DNA from: Aliamphritea hakodatensis
GTDB lineage: Bacteria > Pseudomonadota > Gammaproteobacteria > Pseudomonadales > Balneatricaceae
Assembly: GCF_024347195.1 (NCBI RefSeq)
Contig: NZ_AP025281.1
Span: 3,410,001 to 3,474,000, forward strand
DNA: 64,000 nt
Reading direction: 5' to 3'
Below the pieces are notes generated by a model. That model did not search any database, was not told the origin of the DNA, and saw nothing but the letters and a program-made list of their open reading frames with translations. Of the stretch, positions 52,422 through 60,902 are shown piece by piece (position 1 is the first letter of the stretch; the number at the start of each line of letters is the position of its first letter). The translations under genes were made by a program, and so were the position numbers.

Positions 52422-53210
52422 ATGACAGACGCCTCCAGCAAAGGTAAAAACTCATCCATTCAGCGTGCCCTGCGCATTCTGGAAATTGTCGCCAACGCTA
52501 AACAGCCAATTACCCCTACTGAAATTAACCGCGATCTGAACCTGCCCAAGCCGACGGTACACCGGTTATGCAGCCAGCTTGAAGATGAAGGCTTCCTGCA
52601 GCCCCGAATGGATGGCCGCGGCCTGTTACCCGGCCCGAAACTGAACGGTATCGCACTGGGGATCCTGAGCAATAATGATTACCTGCGCGGTCAGCGCCAC
52701 GTCATTCTGCAGCGCTTATCTGAACAACTGGGGGAAACCTGTAATATCTCAATCCCCAACGGGGATCATATGATCTACTTTGACCGGGTCGAAACCCACT
52801 GGCCACTGCGGATTCAGCTGCAAATAAATGATCACGTTCCACTGCACTGTACCGCCAGCGGCAAGCTGTTTCTCAGTGAGATGAGCAGTGTGCAGCGCTC
52901 ACGGCTGCTCAGCAAACTGCCAATGGATGAACGTACTCCAAATACCCTGACCAGCGCGGAGGCCCTGAAACCCGTACTGAGCAAGATTCGCAAAGAAGGT
53001 ATCGGAATAGATAATGAAGAGTTCTTCCAGGGAATGATCGCCGTTTCAGTGCCTATCCGCGACAGCCAGGGCCGCCTGTATGCAGCACTGGCAATGCACG
53101 CCCCTACCGCCCGCATGAGCCTTGAGGAAGCCCTCAGCAATGTTCCTGCCATGCGGGAGGCTGCTGCCGAACTGGCTGAGCTGATGGATGATGAAAGCAC
53201 CGTTGAATAA
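52422..53210 (+). CDS. IclR-family transcriptional regulator
   Basis: A 262-residue IclR protein with an N-terminal winged helix-turn-helix (about 12-75, RALRILEIVANAKQPITPTEI, then PTVHRLCSQLEDEGF) and a C-terminal GAF-like effector domain (about 90-255, LHCTASGKLFLSE, GIGIDNEEFFQGMIAVSVPI). It is divergent from the TRAP operon and tandemly followed by the convergent GMC oxidoreductase gene. A repeated 22-bp element before dctP, iclR and the GMC gene is its likely binding site. Confidence 0.92.
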   Translation: MTDASSKGKNSSIQRALRILEIVANAKQPITPTEINRDLNLPKPTVHRLCSQLEDEGFLQPRMDGRGLLPGPKLNGIALGILSNNDYLRGQRHVILQRLSEQLGETCNISIPNGDHMIYFDRVETHWPLRIQLQINDHVPLHCTASGKLFLSEMSSVQRSRLLSKLPMDERTPNTLTSAEALKPVLSKIRKEGIGIDNEEFFQGMIAVSVPIRDSQGRLYAALAMHAPTARMSLEEALSNVPAMREAAAELAELMDDESTVE

Positions 53211-53216
53211 CACCCA

Positions 53217-53247
53217 TAAAAAAACCTCCGGCGGTAAGGCTCGGAGG
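53217..53247 (-). terminator. Terminator of the GMC oxidoreductase gene
   Basis: Stem CCTCCG / CGGAGG with an 11-nt loop followed on the minus strand by T7; lies about 70 bp beyond the stop codon and just after the convergent iclR stop. Confidence 0.7.
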
Positions 53248-53318
53248 CTAAGGCTGAAACATAATCCGGATCACACGAAATACACCGCCAGAGCAGTTAC
53301 AGGCTGGCGGTATCTGAA

Positions 53319-54950
53319 TCAGACGGCCTGGGCAACGGTCTGAGCCGCCGCATCTTCCCTGATCATATCCGACGCTTTTTCGGCAATCATAATCGTTGGT
53401 GCATTGGTATTACCCGAGACAATCACCGGCATGATGGAAGCGTCTACAACCCGTAAACCTTCAATACCATGTACCCTGAGACGGTCATCCACGACGGCCA
53501 TATCATCATGGCCCATCTTGCAGGTACCGGTAGGGTGATAGATGGTGGTCGCCCGGTTACGGGCATACTCCAGTAATTCCTCATCGGTCTGATGCTGAAT
53601 ACCCGGCTCATGCTCTTCCTGAATCAGCGGTTTCAATGCCGGCGCATTAATTATATTGCGCGTAACCTTGATGGATTCAATCGCGGTTTTCTGATCCTCT
53701 TCGGTGGCCAGATAATTCGGATGAATCGCCGGATACTCTGCAGGATTATTGCTCTTCAGTTCGATATGCCCGGTACTGGTTGGCCGCAGCTGACATACCG
53801 AGGCGGTAAAGGCAGAAAAACGGTGGGTGCCGTCGGCCGGTTTATCCGCACTCAGCGGTTGCAGGTGATACTGAATATCCGGTCGCTGCATGGCAGCATC
53901 GGTCTTGGTAAAGATACATACCTGGCTGGCCGCCATGGTCAGCGGGCCAGTACGGAACAATGCGTATTCAAGCCCCATCATCACCTTACGGATCGGATTG
54001 TTAACCTCATCGTTCAGGGTGATCGGCTTGTTCACTTTATAGATGGTGCGGATCTGCAAATGATCCTGCAGGTTTTTACCCACCCCTGGTAAATGCTTCA
54101 CCACAGGTATGTTATGTCGCTGCAGCTCTTCCTGATCGCCAATACCGGACAGCATCAGGGTTTGCGGAGAGTTGATCGCACCGGCACTCAGCACAACTTC
54201 TTTATTGCACTTAATCGTGTGACTGATGCCCTTAATGTTTACGGTCAGGCCCACCGCACGGTTACCGTCAAATTCAATACGCTCTACCAGTGCATTGGTC
54301 TGGGCACTCAGGTTTGACCGTTTTAACGCCGGGCGCAAAAAGCCAACGGCTGTACTGCAACGGGTACCGTTACGGTTAATGGTCAGCTGAAAATAACCAA
54401 CCCCTTCCTGAGTTTCGCCGTTACTGTCTTCATTACGGGGGATGCCAACCTGTTCCGCTGCATCAATGAACTTGTCACAGAGCTCACGGCGGATCTTTAT
54501 ATTGGATACCTGAAGCGGACCGCCAACACCGTGATATTCACTGGCCCCCCGTTCCTGATCTTCCGACTTTTTAAAGTACGGCAGAATATCCTGGTACGAC
54601 CAGCCTTTATTTCCCAGCGCTGCCCAGTCGTCATAATCTTCTTTCTGACCACGGACATAGAGCAAACCGTTCAGTGAACTGGAGCCCCCCAGCACCTTAC
54701 CCCGCGGCCATTCCAGACGCCGGCCATTAATGCCCGGGTCCGGCTCAGTCTTATAACACCAGTCAGTGTTCGGATTGTGCATGGTTTTAAAGTAACCGAT
54801 CGGCACATGAATCCATGGATTCGAGTCTTTATTACCTGCTTCCAACAGTAAAACGCTGCTGTTTGGATCTTCCGATAACCGGTTCGCCATCACACAGCCT
54901 GCGGAGCCTGCGCCGATTACTATGTAGTCATATGCTTGTTGTAGAGACAT
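53319..54950 (-). CDS. GMC-family FAD oxidoreductase (choline dehydrogenase/alcohol dehydrogenase-like)
   Basis: A protein of about 543 residues. The FAD dinucleotide motif GAGSAGC is at the N-terminus, then the GMC signatures GGSSSLNGLLYVRG and GAINSPQTLMLSGIG. The C-terminal block TIYHPTGTCKMG and NTNAPTIMIAEKASDMI contains the active-site His and Asn region. GMC enzymes oxidise primary alcohols such as choline; with the choline-sulfatase-like gene in the same regulatory block, oxidation of the liberated alcohol is a reasonable inference. The start is unclear: ATGs at 54950, 54956 and 54962 and a GTG at 54980 all lack a strong ribosome site; 54950 fits the family start best. Confidence 0.88.
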   Translation of the reverse strand: MSLQQAYDYIVIGAGSAGCVMANRLSEDPNSSVLLLEAGNKDSNPWIHVPIGYFKTMHNPNTDWCYKTEPDPGINGRRLEWPRGKVLGGSSSLNGLLYVRGQKEDYDDWAALGNKGWSYQDILPYFKKSEDQERGASEYHGVGGPLQVSNIKIRRELCDKFIDAAEQVGIPRNEDSNGETQEGVGYFQLTINRNGTRCSTAVGFLRPALKRSNLSAQTNALVERIEFDGNRAVGLTVNIKGISHTIKCNKEVVLSAGAINSPQTLMLSGIGDQEELQRHNIPVVKHLPGVGKNLQDHLQIRTIYKVNKPITLNDEVNNPIRKVMMGLEYALFRTGPLTMAASQVCIFTKTDAAMQRPDIQYHLQPLSADKPADGTHRFSAFTASVCQLRPTSTGHIELKSNNPAEYPAIHPNYLATEEDQKTAIESIKVTRNIINAPALKPLIQEEHEPGIQHQTDEELLEYARNRATTIYHPTGTCKMGHDDMAVVDDRLRVHGIEGLRVVDASIMPVIVSGNTNAPTIMIAEKASDMIREDAAAQTVAQAV

Positions 54951-55153
54951 CAGCATTACCATTTTCTGTATGTTGCTCACCAGAGAAATCGTGTCCGAAG
55001 CAAAACCCCGGTGGCCACACTTTTGTTATTCATTCTCGGACGCCCCGGAGGGCGTCCGGCCTTACTGCTGTCACGCCAAGGCATCAGAATTTTATGTTTC
55101 TGATACACAAAGTATCATTTTAATTAAGATAAAAATCAACAATTTTAAGAAAA

Positions 55154-55175
55154 TACGGAATTTTAAGTCTCATTT
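55154..55175 (+). promoter_or_regulatory. Probable IclR operator, site 3 (GMC gene promoter)
   Basis: TACGGAATTTTA followed by the core AGTCTCATTT; matches site 2 in 19 of 22 positions. It lies about 200 bp upstream of the GMC start codon within the 383-bp divergent region shared with the MocR gene. Confidence 0.55.
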
Positions 55176-55252
55176 TTATTTGATAATGTTGAAAAATACA
55201 CATTATTCATCCATGCTTATTTGTACGCGCTACTTATATAAAAGCGTCATCC

Positions 55253-55284
55253 TATGGCGATCCGGGCACAGGCCCGATACCATA
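55253..55284. repeat. Interrupted palindrome upstream of the MocR regulator
   Basis: Nested arms TATGG/CCATA and CCGGGC/GCCCG in a 32-bp element ending 49 bp before the regulator start. It may be the regulator's own site, although MocR proteins usually bind direct repeats. Confidence 0.4.
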
Positions 55285-55333
55285 TGCGCATTTCCCGTGC
55301 TCCATTTGCAATCATTCATAGGCAGCCAAAACT

Positions 55334-56815
55334 ATGTCAGCACTCTTTCATCTGGATCGCGATAACAGCGCTGCAACGCTGCAACAGCAGATCCGGGAAC
55401 AACTGGTCACCGCCATTCTTGGCGGTTACCTGCCGCTTGATGAGCCTTTGCCATCCAGCCGCGGGCTGGCAAAATCACTGAATGTTGCCCGCAATACCAT
55501 TGTGCTTGTCTATGATGAACTGGCTGCTGACGGTTACCTGATCTCTAAAGAACGCAGTGGTTACTATGTTGACCCTGACTTTCTTGCCAAGAAACTGGCC
55601 GGTAGCGAACGCAGTGAACCCACCTCTGATGAAGCGGTTGATAAGGTTGACTGGTACAGCAGGCTGAAAGTACAGCCCTGTACCCAGAAAAACCCCAGCC
55701 TGGCGCACTCCTGGCAGAGTTACCCTTTCCCGTTTGTTTACGGCCAGCTGGACTCAAAACTGTTCCCCATTGATAACTGGCGAAAATGCTGGCGGGATGC
55801 GGTCAGCGTTCAGGCCATCCGCGACTGGACATCAGACCGTTACGACAGTGATGATCCGCTTTTAATTGAACAGATTCAGAAACGTATTTTGCCGAACCGG
55901 GGTATTCAGGCTGATCCTGAGGAAATCCTGATCACGGTGGGTTCACAACAGGCGATATATTTGCTGGCACAACTGCTGCTGGATAAGACCAGTTGCTTCG
56001 GCATTGAAGACCCCGGTTATGTCAGTGCTGCGCATATTGCCTCGGTATTCGGTGCAAAGGTTGCCAGTCTGGAAGTGGATGAACAGGGCCTGATGGTCGA
56101 TGACCGCCTGAACTGTTGTGATGCGCTCTACATCACCCCGAGCTATCAGTGTCCGACCACGGTTACGATGCCTTTGGAAAGACGCCGGGCACTGCTTAAT
56201 AAAGCAAAGGAAGAAGATTTCATTGTCATTGAAGATGACTATGAGATGGAAATGAACTATGACACAAACCCGACGCCGGCGCTGAAAAGCCTCGACAGCC
56301 ACGACCGGGTTCTGTACATCGGCAGTTTATCCAAAACCCTGGCACCGGGCCTGCGAATGGGTTTTCTGGTCGGCCCCAGAGCACTGATTCAGGAAGCCCG
56401 CAACCTGCGTCAGTTAATGGTCCGCCACCCACCGCTGAATAACCAGCGTGCGGTGGCATTATTCCTGGCGCAGGGCTATCACGATGCGTTACTGCGCAAG
56501 CTCGCCCGGGCATTTCAGCAGCGCAGTGAAATTATGGCGGCAGCCTTGGATACCTATTTACCGGACAGCTATACCCAGCCCAGTGGCGGCTCATCCTTCT
56601 GGTGCGAATTACCGCCGCACATTGACGCGGCAGAGCTAAAGCGGCAGGCCACCAAAGACGGTTTGTTAATCATCTCCGGTGACAGCTACCACTTTGCGGC
56701 CAACTTGCCGAAAAACTATATCAAACTGGGCTTTTCAGCCATCACACCGGAAGCGATTGAGCCAGGCATCCGTAAGCTTGCCCGGCACATTCACAGCCTG
56801 GAAGAGAGTAAATAG
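55334..56815 (+). CDS. MocR-type regulator (GntR helix-turn-helix fused to aminotransferase fold)
   Basis: A 493-residue MocR/PdxR-family protein. The N-terminal GntR winged helix (about 12-78) includes PSSRGLAKSLNVARNTIVLVY. A linker follows, then a fold-type I aminotransferase domain (about 125-490) with the PLP-binding Lys at about residue 334 in GSLSKTLAPG. Members include PdxR, GabR and TauR, which sense amino compounds as PLP adducts. It is divergent from the GMC gene and convergent, 9 bp apart, with the PLP decarboxylase gene. The target is not obvious from position. Confidence 0.92.
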   Translation: MSALFHLDRDNSAATLQQQIREQLVTAILGGYLPLDEPLPSSRGLAKSLNVARNTIVLVYDELAADGYLISKERSGYYVDPDFLAKKLAGSERSEPTSDEAVDKVDWYSRLKVQPCTQKNPSLAHSWQSYPFPFVYGQLDSKLFPIDNWRKCWRDAVSVQAIRDWTSDRYDSDDPLLIEQIQKRILPNRGIQADPEEILITVGSQQAIYLLAQLLLDKTSCFGIEDPGYVSAAHIASVFGAKVASLEVDEQGLMVDDRLNCCDALYITPSYQCPTTVTMPLERRRALLNKAKEEDFIVIEDDYEMEMNYDTNPTPALKSLDSHDRVLYIGSLSKTLAPGLRMGFLVGPRALIQEARNLRQLMVRHPPLNNQRAVALFLAQGYHDALLRKLARAFQQRSEIMAAALDTYLPDSYTQPSGGSSFWCELPPHIDAAELKRQATKDGLLIISGDSYHFAANLPKNYIKLGFSAITPEAIEPGIRKLARHIHSLEESK

Positions 56816-56824
56816 GCGGATTTA

Positions 56825-58228
56825 TCAGTATTCACCGCTGGCGACTAACTGCTCGCCAGTGGTGAGACAGGCTTGCAGAAAACGTTCAATGTTCTCAGCC
56901 TGAGCCGCATCATTCGCCAGAATCAGACGAATACCGCTACGCCCCTTATACTGGGCATAATCCACATACGCCCCGCCATTGCGCATCATCGTTTTGGTGA
57001 TCGCAATGTTTAACCGGCGCAGTGTCTGCTCATCATCAATGCCTTCCGGCTTAAAGCGAAACACCACGTTCAGATATTCCGCCGGGGCAATCATCTCCAG
57101 CTGATCCGTCTGCTCAACCCGGCTGACACACAGGCTCTTCAGCCCCTGTAAGTGATCAATTTTGGCAGCAAATCCTTTATAGCCCAGCGCCTTCCAGCTT
57201 AACCAGACTTTCAGAGAGTCTGCCCGGCGGCCACACTGCATTGAGCGTTCACCCAGGTTAAAGGCAGCATTCTCATCTGCATGGAACAGATATTCTCCAC
57301 CACCACCGCTGAAGCACTCTTTGAGCAAACCTGCCTGCTTCACCAAAATAACCGCTGCGGTAATCGGCACGTTCATCAGTTTATGGGCATCCCAGGCGAA
57401 AGAATCGGCCAGACCGGAGTTCGCCAGCAGGTGGCGGGAGTGTTCAGAAAACAGCACCGGCGCGCCCCAGGCACCATCAATATGCAGCCACAGATCAAAC
57501 TTATCGGCGACGGCACGGCATTCAACCACCGGATCAAAAGCACCGACAACCGTCGTACCGGCGGTCAGGCTGATATAGAACGGCTGATGGCCGGCGGCCA
57601 GGCTTTCTTCAATGGCGGTTTCCAGCGCCCGGGGACACATACGCCCTTCATCATCGGTTGCTACTGCCACTAAATTGTCTGAACCGATCCCCAAAACATT
57701 CACAGCTTTTTGTGCAGAGTAATGTGCCTGATCTGAAACATAAGCGATTAAGCGCCGGCCGTCTGCGCCCCGGGTTTTAAATTCCGGACAGGCTTTATGG
57801 CGTGCCAGCATCATGCCAATAAGGTTCGCCTGGCTGCCGCCGGACACCATCAGACCATCGCCTTCGTTGAAGCCGACCAGTGAGTTCCAGTTCTTAATCA
57901 GTTCCAGTTCCATCAGCGTCGCCACCGGCCCTACCTGATAGGTATGCATGGTTGCATTGCTCAGGCTGGTGATCCAGTCTCCCAGTAACGCTGCGTCGTT
58001 GCGGCCGGAATACAGTAATTTGAAGTAATCCGCCTGGGCACTGTCCGGGTTATAGTGCAGGTAATCCTGCACGGCCTGCTCCAGCGCCTCCAGATCAGCC
58101 CCGTCCTGTTGCAGGCTCAGATCCAGCATCTGCTGCAACTCGGCTGCCGCCGGCGCCTGAACTACAGGACGGTCACCACGGCTGTGATCCGCAACAGCAC
58201 GGTTGAGAATATCCAGATAAGCTTGCAT
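56825..58228 (-). CDS. Group II PLP-dependent amino acid decarboxylase
   Basis: A 467-residue decarboxylase. It has the MHTYQVGPVATLMELELIKNW and GGSQANLIGM regions, the substrate-binding TAGTTVVGAFDP, cofactor Asp in LHIDGAWG, and the PLP Lys at about residue 283 in DAHKLMN. The TAGTTVVGAFDP pattern is shared with glutamate, aspartate and cysteine-sulfinate decarboxylases. Products could be GABA, beta-alanine, hypotaurine or taurine; the substrate cannot be decided from sequence alone. GGAG site before the ATG. It follows the LysR gene by about 126 bp on the same strand. Confidence 0.88.
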   Translation of the reverse strand: MQAYLDILNRAVADHSRGDRPVVQAPAAAELQQMLDLSLQQDGADLEALEQAVQDYLHYNPDSAQADYFKLLYSGRNDAALLGDWITSLSNATMHTYQVGPVATLMELELIKNWNSLVGFNEGDGLMVSGGSQANLIGMMLARHKACPEFKTRGADGRRLIAYVSDQAHYSAQKAVNVLGIGSDNLVAVATDDEGRMCPRALETAIEESLAAGHQPFYISLTAGTTVVGAFDPVVECRAVADKFDLWLHIDGAWGAPVLFSEHSRHLLANSGLADSFAWDAHKLMNVPITAAVILVKQAGLLKECFSGGGGEYLFHADENAAFNLGERSMQCGRRADSLKVWLSWKALGYKGFAAKIDHLQGLKSLCVSRVEQTDQLEMIAPAEYLNVVFRFKPEGIDDEQTLRRLNIAITKTMMRNGGAYVDYAQYKGRSGIRLILANDAAQAENIERFLQACLTTGEQLVASGEY

Positions 58229-58354
58229 AGGGTTACTCCAAAGGGCAATTCAGTCATTGCCCGGGAGTATAGGCAGCAGAGGTAAAACAGCTCCAATGCT
58301 ATTTTGCTTAGCAGTGGTTACTATTCGGCATAGCTTCCAAAAAAGGCGGAATCA

Positions 58355-59242
58355 TCAGGCCTGTAAATGTTCCCAGAAAGCTTCACAGGCGGCATTGGCA
58401 GGCTTCCCTAAACGGTACAGTTTTATAGACAGCTCAACACTGGCGAAAGGTTCCGGCAAAATCGCTAACTGACCTGAGGCCAATTCATCAGCAATCAGGC
58501 TTTCCGGAACCCACGCCATGCCATGCCCTTTCAGCACCAGCGCTTTGAGTGCTTCTGACAGCGCATTTTCACACACTGAATGCAGCTGCACCTTATCGGT
58601 CAGATCCGCCAGACAGCGCTGCTGTAACAAGCGCCCGAAAAAAGATTCTGAAGGATGACTGAGCAACCGCACCGGCCGCTGTAAGTCTTCTCCGAAAAGC
58701 AGCAGGCCCTCTTTCACCAGCGACACCGGCACCAGGCGGTCAGTACCAACATGAAGGCTTTCGATGTCATCCCGCTGCATTTGCTGAAACACTTCATGGC
58801 TGGCATAACTGAGCAGAAAGTCACCGTTACCGCTCAGAAATGCATCCATTGCATCATGGAGGTTGCCGGCTTCAACTTTAATAAGGGTGTCTGAACCTGA
58901 CTTTTCAAGTGTCTGCATCCAGTCAGGAAAAAAAGACACCGCCAGTGCATGCTGCGATATCACCTGTACCTGTTCCCGGGGTTGGCTGATCGCCTGCATT
59001 TGCTGACGAACGGCATAGGTCTGATTGATCAGTTGCTGCGCCTGCTCGGCAAATGCAACGCCGGTGGGTGTCAGAGTCGTTGGGTACTGATCACGGTCGA
59101 CCAGGCTGACCCCCAGCCAGTTTTCCAGTGACCGGATGCGACGGCTGAACGCAGGCTGTGTTACAAAGCGTGATTCTGCTGCTTTCGAAAAACTGCCGTG
59201 CTCAACCAGCGCCGTAAAATCAATCAACCACTTAAGTTCCAT
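58355..59242 (-). CDS. LysR-family transcriptional regulator
   Basis: A 295-residue LysR protein with an N-terminal winged helix (about 5-62, FSKAAESRFVTQPAFSRRIRSLE) and a substrate-binding-like effector domain from about 90. An AAGGGTAACG ribosome site precedes the ATG. It is divergent from the HpsN-like/DegT-like operon, the classical arrangement for LysR control of that operon, and upstream of the decarboxylase on its own strand. It could therefore control both. The inducer is unknown. Confidence 0.92.
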   Translation of the reverse strand: MELKWLIDFTALVEHGSFSKAAESRFVTQPAFSRRIRSLENWLGVSLVDRDQYPTTLTPTGVAFAEQAQQLINQTYAVRQQMQAISQPREQVQVISQHALAVSFFPDWMQTLEKSGSDTLIKVEAGNLHDAMDAFLSGNGDFLLSYASHEVFQQMQRDDIESLHVGTDRLVPVSLVKEGLLLFGEDLQRPVRLLSHPSESFFGRLLQQRCLADLTDKVQLHSVCENALSEALKALVLKGHGMAWVPESLIADELASGQLAILPEPFASVELSIKLYRLGKPANAACEAFWEHLQA

Positions 59243-59295
59243 TCGTTACCCTTACCAAATTACTGCTCAACCGCCGGTCTATACAGTACCACATC

Positions 59296-59313
59296 AATGA
59301 ATCGAGAATCATT
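59296..59313. promoter_or_regulatory. Candidate LysR dyad in the divergent region
   Basis: AATGA / TCATT arms separated by 8 bp, in the 284-bp gap between the divergent LysR gene and the HpsN-like gene. Weak evidence; based on symmetry and position only. Confidence 0.3.
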
Positions 59314-59526
59314 AACATTTGAAGCCAATTTAAACAGGCTGCTCCTGCCCTGGGGTGACCGTCCAAAGCCCACATGAAACCTGAGCTATGCAAAAAAGTA
59401 ACCGCTAAAGATCAAAAATAGTATTGGTCAGCACCGTGCCGCCCTTCTACTATCGGTATCAATAACAAATCAAATGCCGCAGAACACAACCCTGCAGGCA
59501 GATCTGACAAGCTGATGAGGTGGGCC

Positions 59527-60834
59527 ATGGAGTACCTGAAGAAATCTAACGCACCGGTTGCCGAAACCGATGAAAAAATCCAGACAGCCGTCAAAGCGAT
59601 GCTGGCCCGTATTGCCGATGAAGGTGAAGCGGCGGTCCGTGGTTACGCTTTGCAGTTCGATAACTGGGAAGGCGACTTCATTCTCAGCGATGAGAAACGT
59701 GCCCGCCTGATTGCGCAGGTACCGGAACAGACCAAACAGGATATCCAGTTCGCCTATAAGCAGGTACGCACCTTTGCAGAGGCACAGCGTGCCAGCATGC
59801 AGGAATTCGAAATTCAGTCTGAGCCGGGGGTTAAGCTGGGTCAGAAAATCATCCCGGTCAACTGTGCCGGCTGTTATGTGCCGGGCGGACGTTACTCCCA
59901 TGCGGCATCTGCACTGATGAGCGTAGCCACTGCGAAGGTTGCCGGTGTGAAGAAAATCATCGCCTGCTCACCGCCAAAAGACGGCAGCATCCACCCTGCG
60001 ATTGTTTATGCAATGGATCTGGCCGGGGCTGACATTATTCTGGAAATGGGCGGTGTTCATGCCATCGCAACCATGGCCAAAGGCCTGTTCACCGGCGAAG
60101 CCGCCGATATTCTGGTGGGCCCGGGTAACGGCTATGTTGCTGAAGCCAAACGCTTACTGTTCGGTGAAGTAGGTATCGACGTATTTGCCGGTCCGACTGA
60201 ATCAGCCATCATCGCCGACGACAGCGCGGACCCGATGACCCTTGCTGTGGATCTGGTCTCTCAGGCAGAGCACGGCTACGACTCGCCGGTCTGGCTGTTC
60301 ACCACCAGCCGCCGTATCGGTGAAAAAGTGGCTGAACTGATGCCAAAAGTTGCCGCCGATATGCCTAACCATGAGGTTGTACAGTCTGCCTGGGATGTAC
60401 ACGGCGAAATCATCCTGTGCGACAGCCGGGAAGAATGTGTAAAAGTCAGTGATGACTATGCCAGTGAGCACCTTCAGGTCATCACTGAAGATCTGCAGTG
60501 GTGGGCTGAGAACCTGACGAACTACGGTTCACTGTTCCTCGGTGAAGGCAGTACAGTTACCCATGGTGACAAGTGCTCCGGTACCAACCACATTCTGCCA
60601 ACCAAGCGGGTTGCCCGTTACAGTGGTGGCCTGAACGTTCAGAAATTCCTTAAGATTCTGACCTATCAGGAAATTGACGAGTCCGCTAACCTGGCATTCA
60701 GTACTGCAGGTTCACGTATTTCACGTGCTGAAGGCATGGAAGGACACGCCCGTGCCTGTGACTGGCGTCTGCGTAAGTACTACCCGGATACCGAATGGGA
60801 CTTCCACGTTTACGATCAGAAACGTTACGACTGA
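59527..60834 (+). CDS. Histidinol-dehydrogenase-family oxidoreductase (HpsN-like)
   Basis: A 435-residue protein of the HisD family. Visible: the VNCAGCYVPGGRYSHAASALMS block, GPGNGYVAEAKRLLFG, the zinc-ligand region SQAEHGYDSP (Gln/His) and the catalytic Glu-His pair in YASEHLQV. No other his gene is near, so it is not the biosynthetic HisD. The close relative HpsN oxidises 2,3-dihydroxypropane-1-sulfonate to sulfolactate in two steps. The paired DegT aminotransferase suggests an amino-alcohol to amino-acid route instead. The start at 59527 uses the GAGG within the longer ORF. Divergent LysR is the probable regulator. Confidence 0.87.
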   Translation: MEYLKKSNAPVAETDEKIQTAVKAMLARIADEGEAAVRGYALQFDNWEGDFILSDEKRARLIAQVPEQTKQDIQFAYKQVRTFAEAQRASMQEFEIQSEPGVKLGQKIIPVNCAGCYVPGGRYSHAASALMSVATAKVAGVKKIIACSPPKDGSIHPAIVYAMDLAGADIILEMGGVHAIATMAKGLFTGEAADILVGPGNGYVAEAKRLLFGEVGIDVFAGPTESAIIADDSADPMTLAVDLVSQAEHGYDSPVWLFTTSRRIGEKVAELMPKVAADMPNHEVVQSAWDVHGEIILCDSREECVKVSDDYASEHLQVITEDLQWWAENLTNYGSLFLGEGSTVTHGDKCSGTNHILPTKRVARYSGGLNVQKFLKILTYQEIDESANLAFSTAGSRISRAEGMEGHARACDWRLRKYYPDTEWDFHVYDQKRYD

Positions 60835-60902
60835 TCACACACGGCTAACCGTTATATTTCCAGCCCTGCCCTGCAGGGCTTTGTAATTTCAGGATATTAA
60901 TT

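Noticed and set aside
59527..60834. Annotation as biosynthetic histidinol dehydrogenase (HisD)
   Set aside because: No other histidine biosynthesis gene is near, and the context is a LysR-controlled two-gene catabolic-type operon with an aminotransferase of the DegT family.
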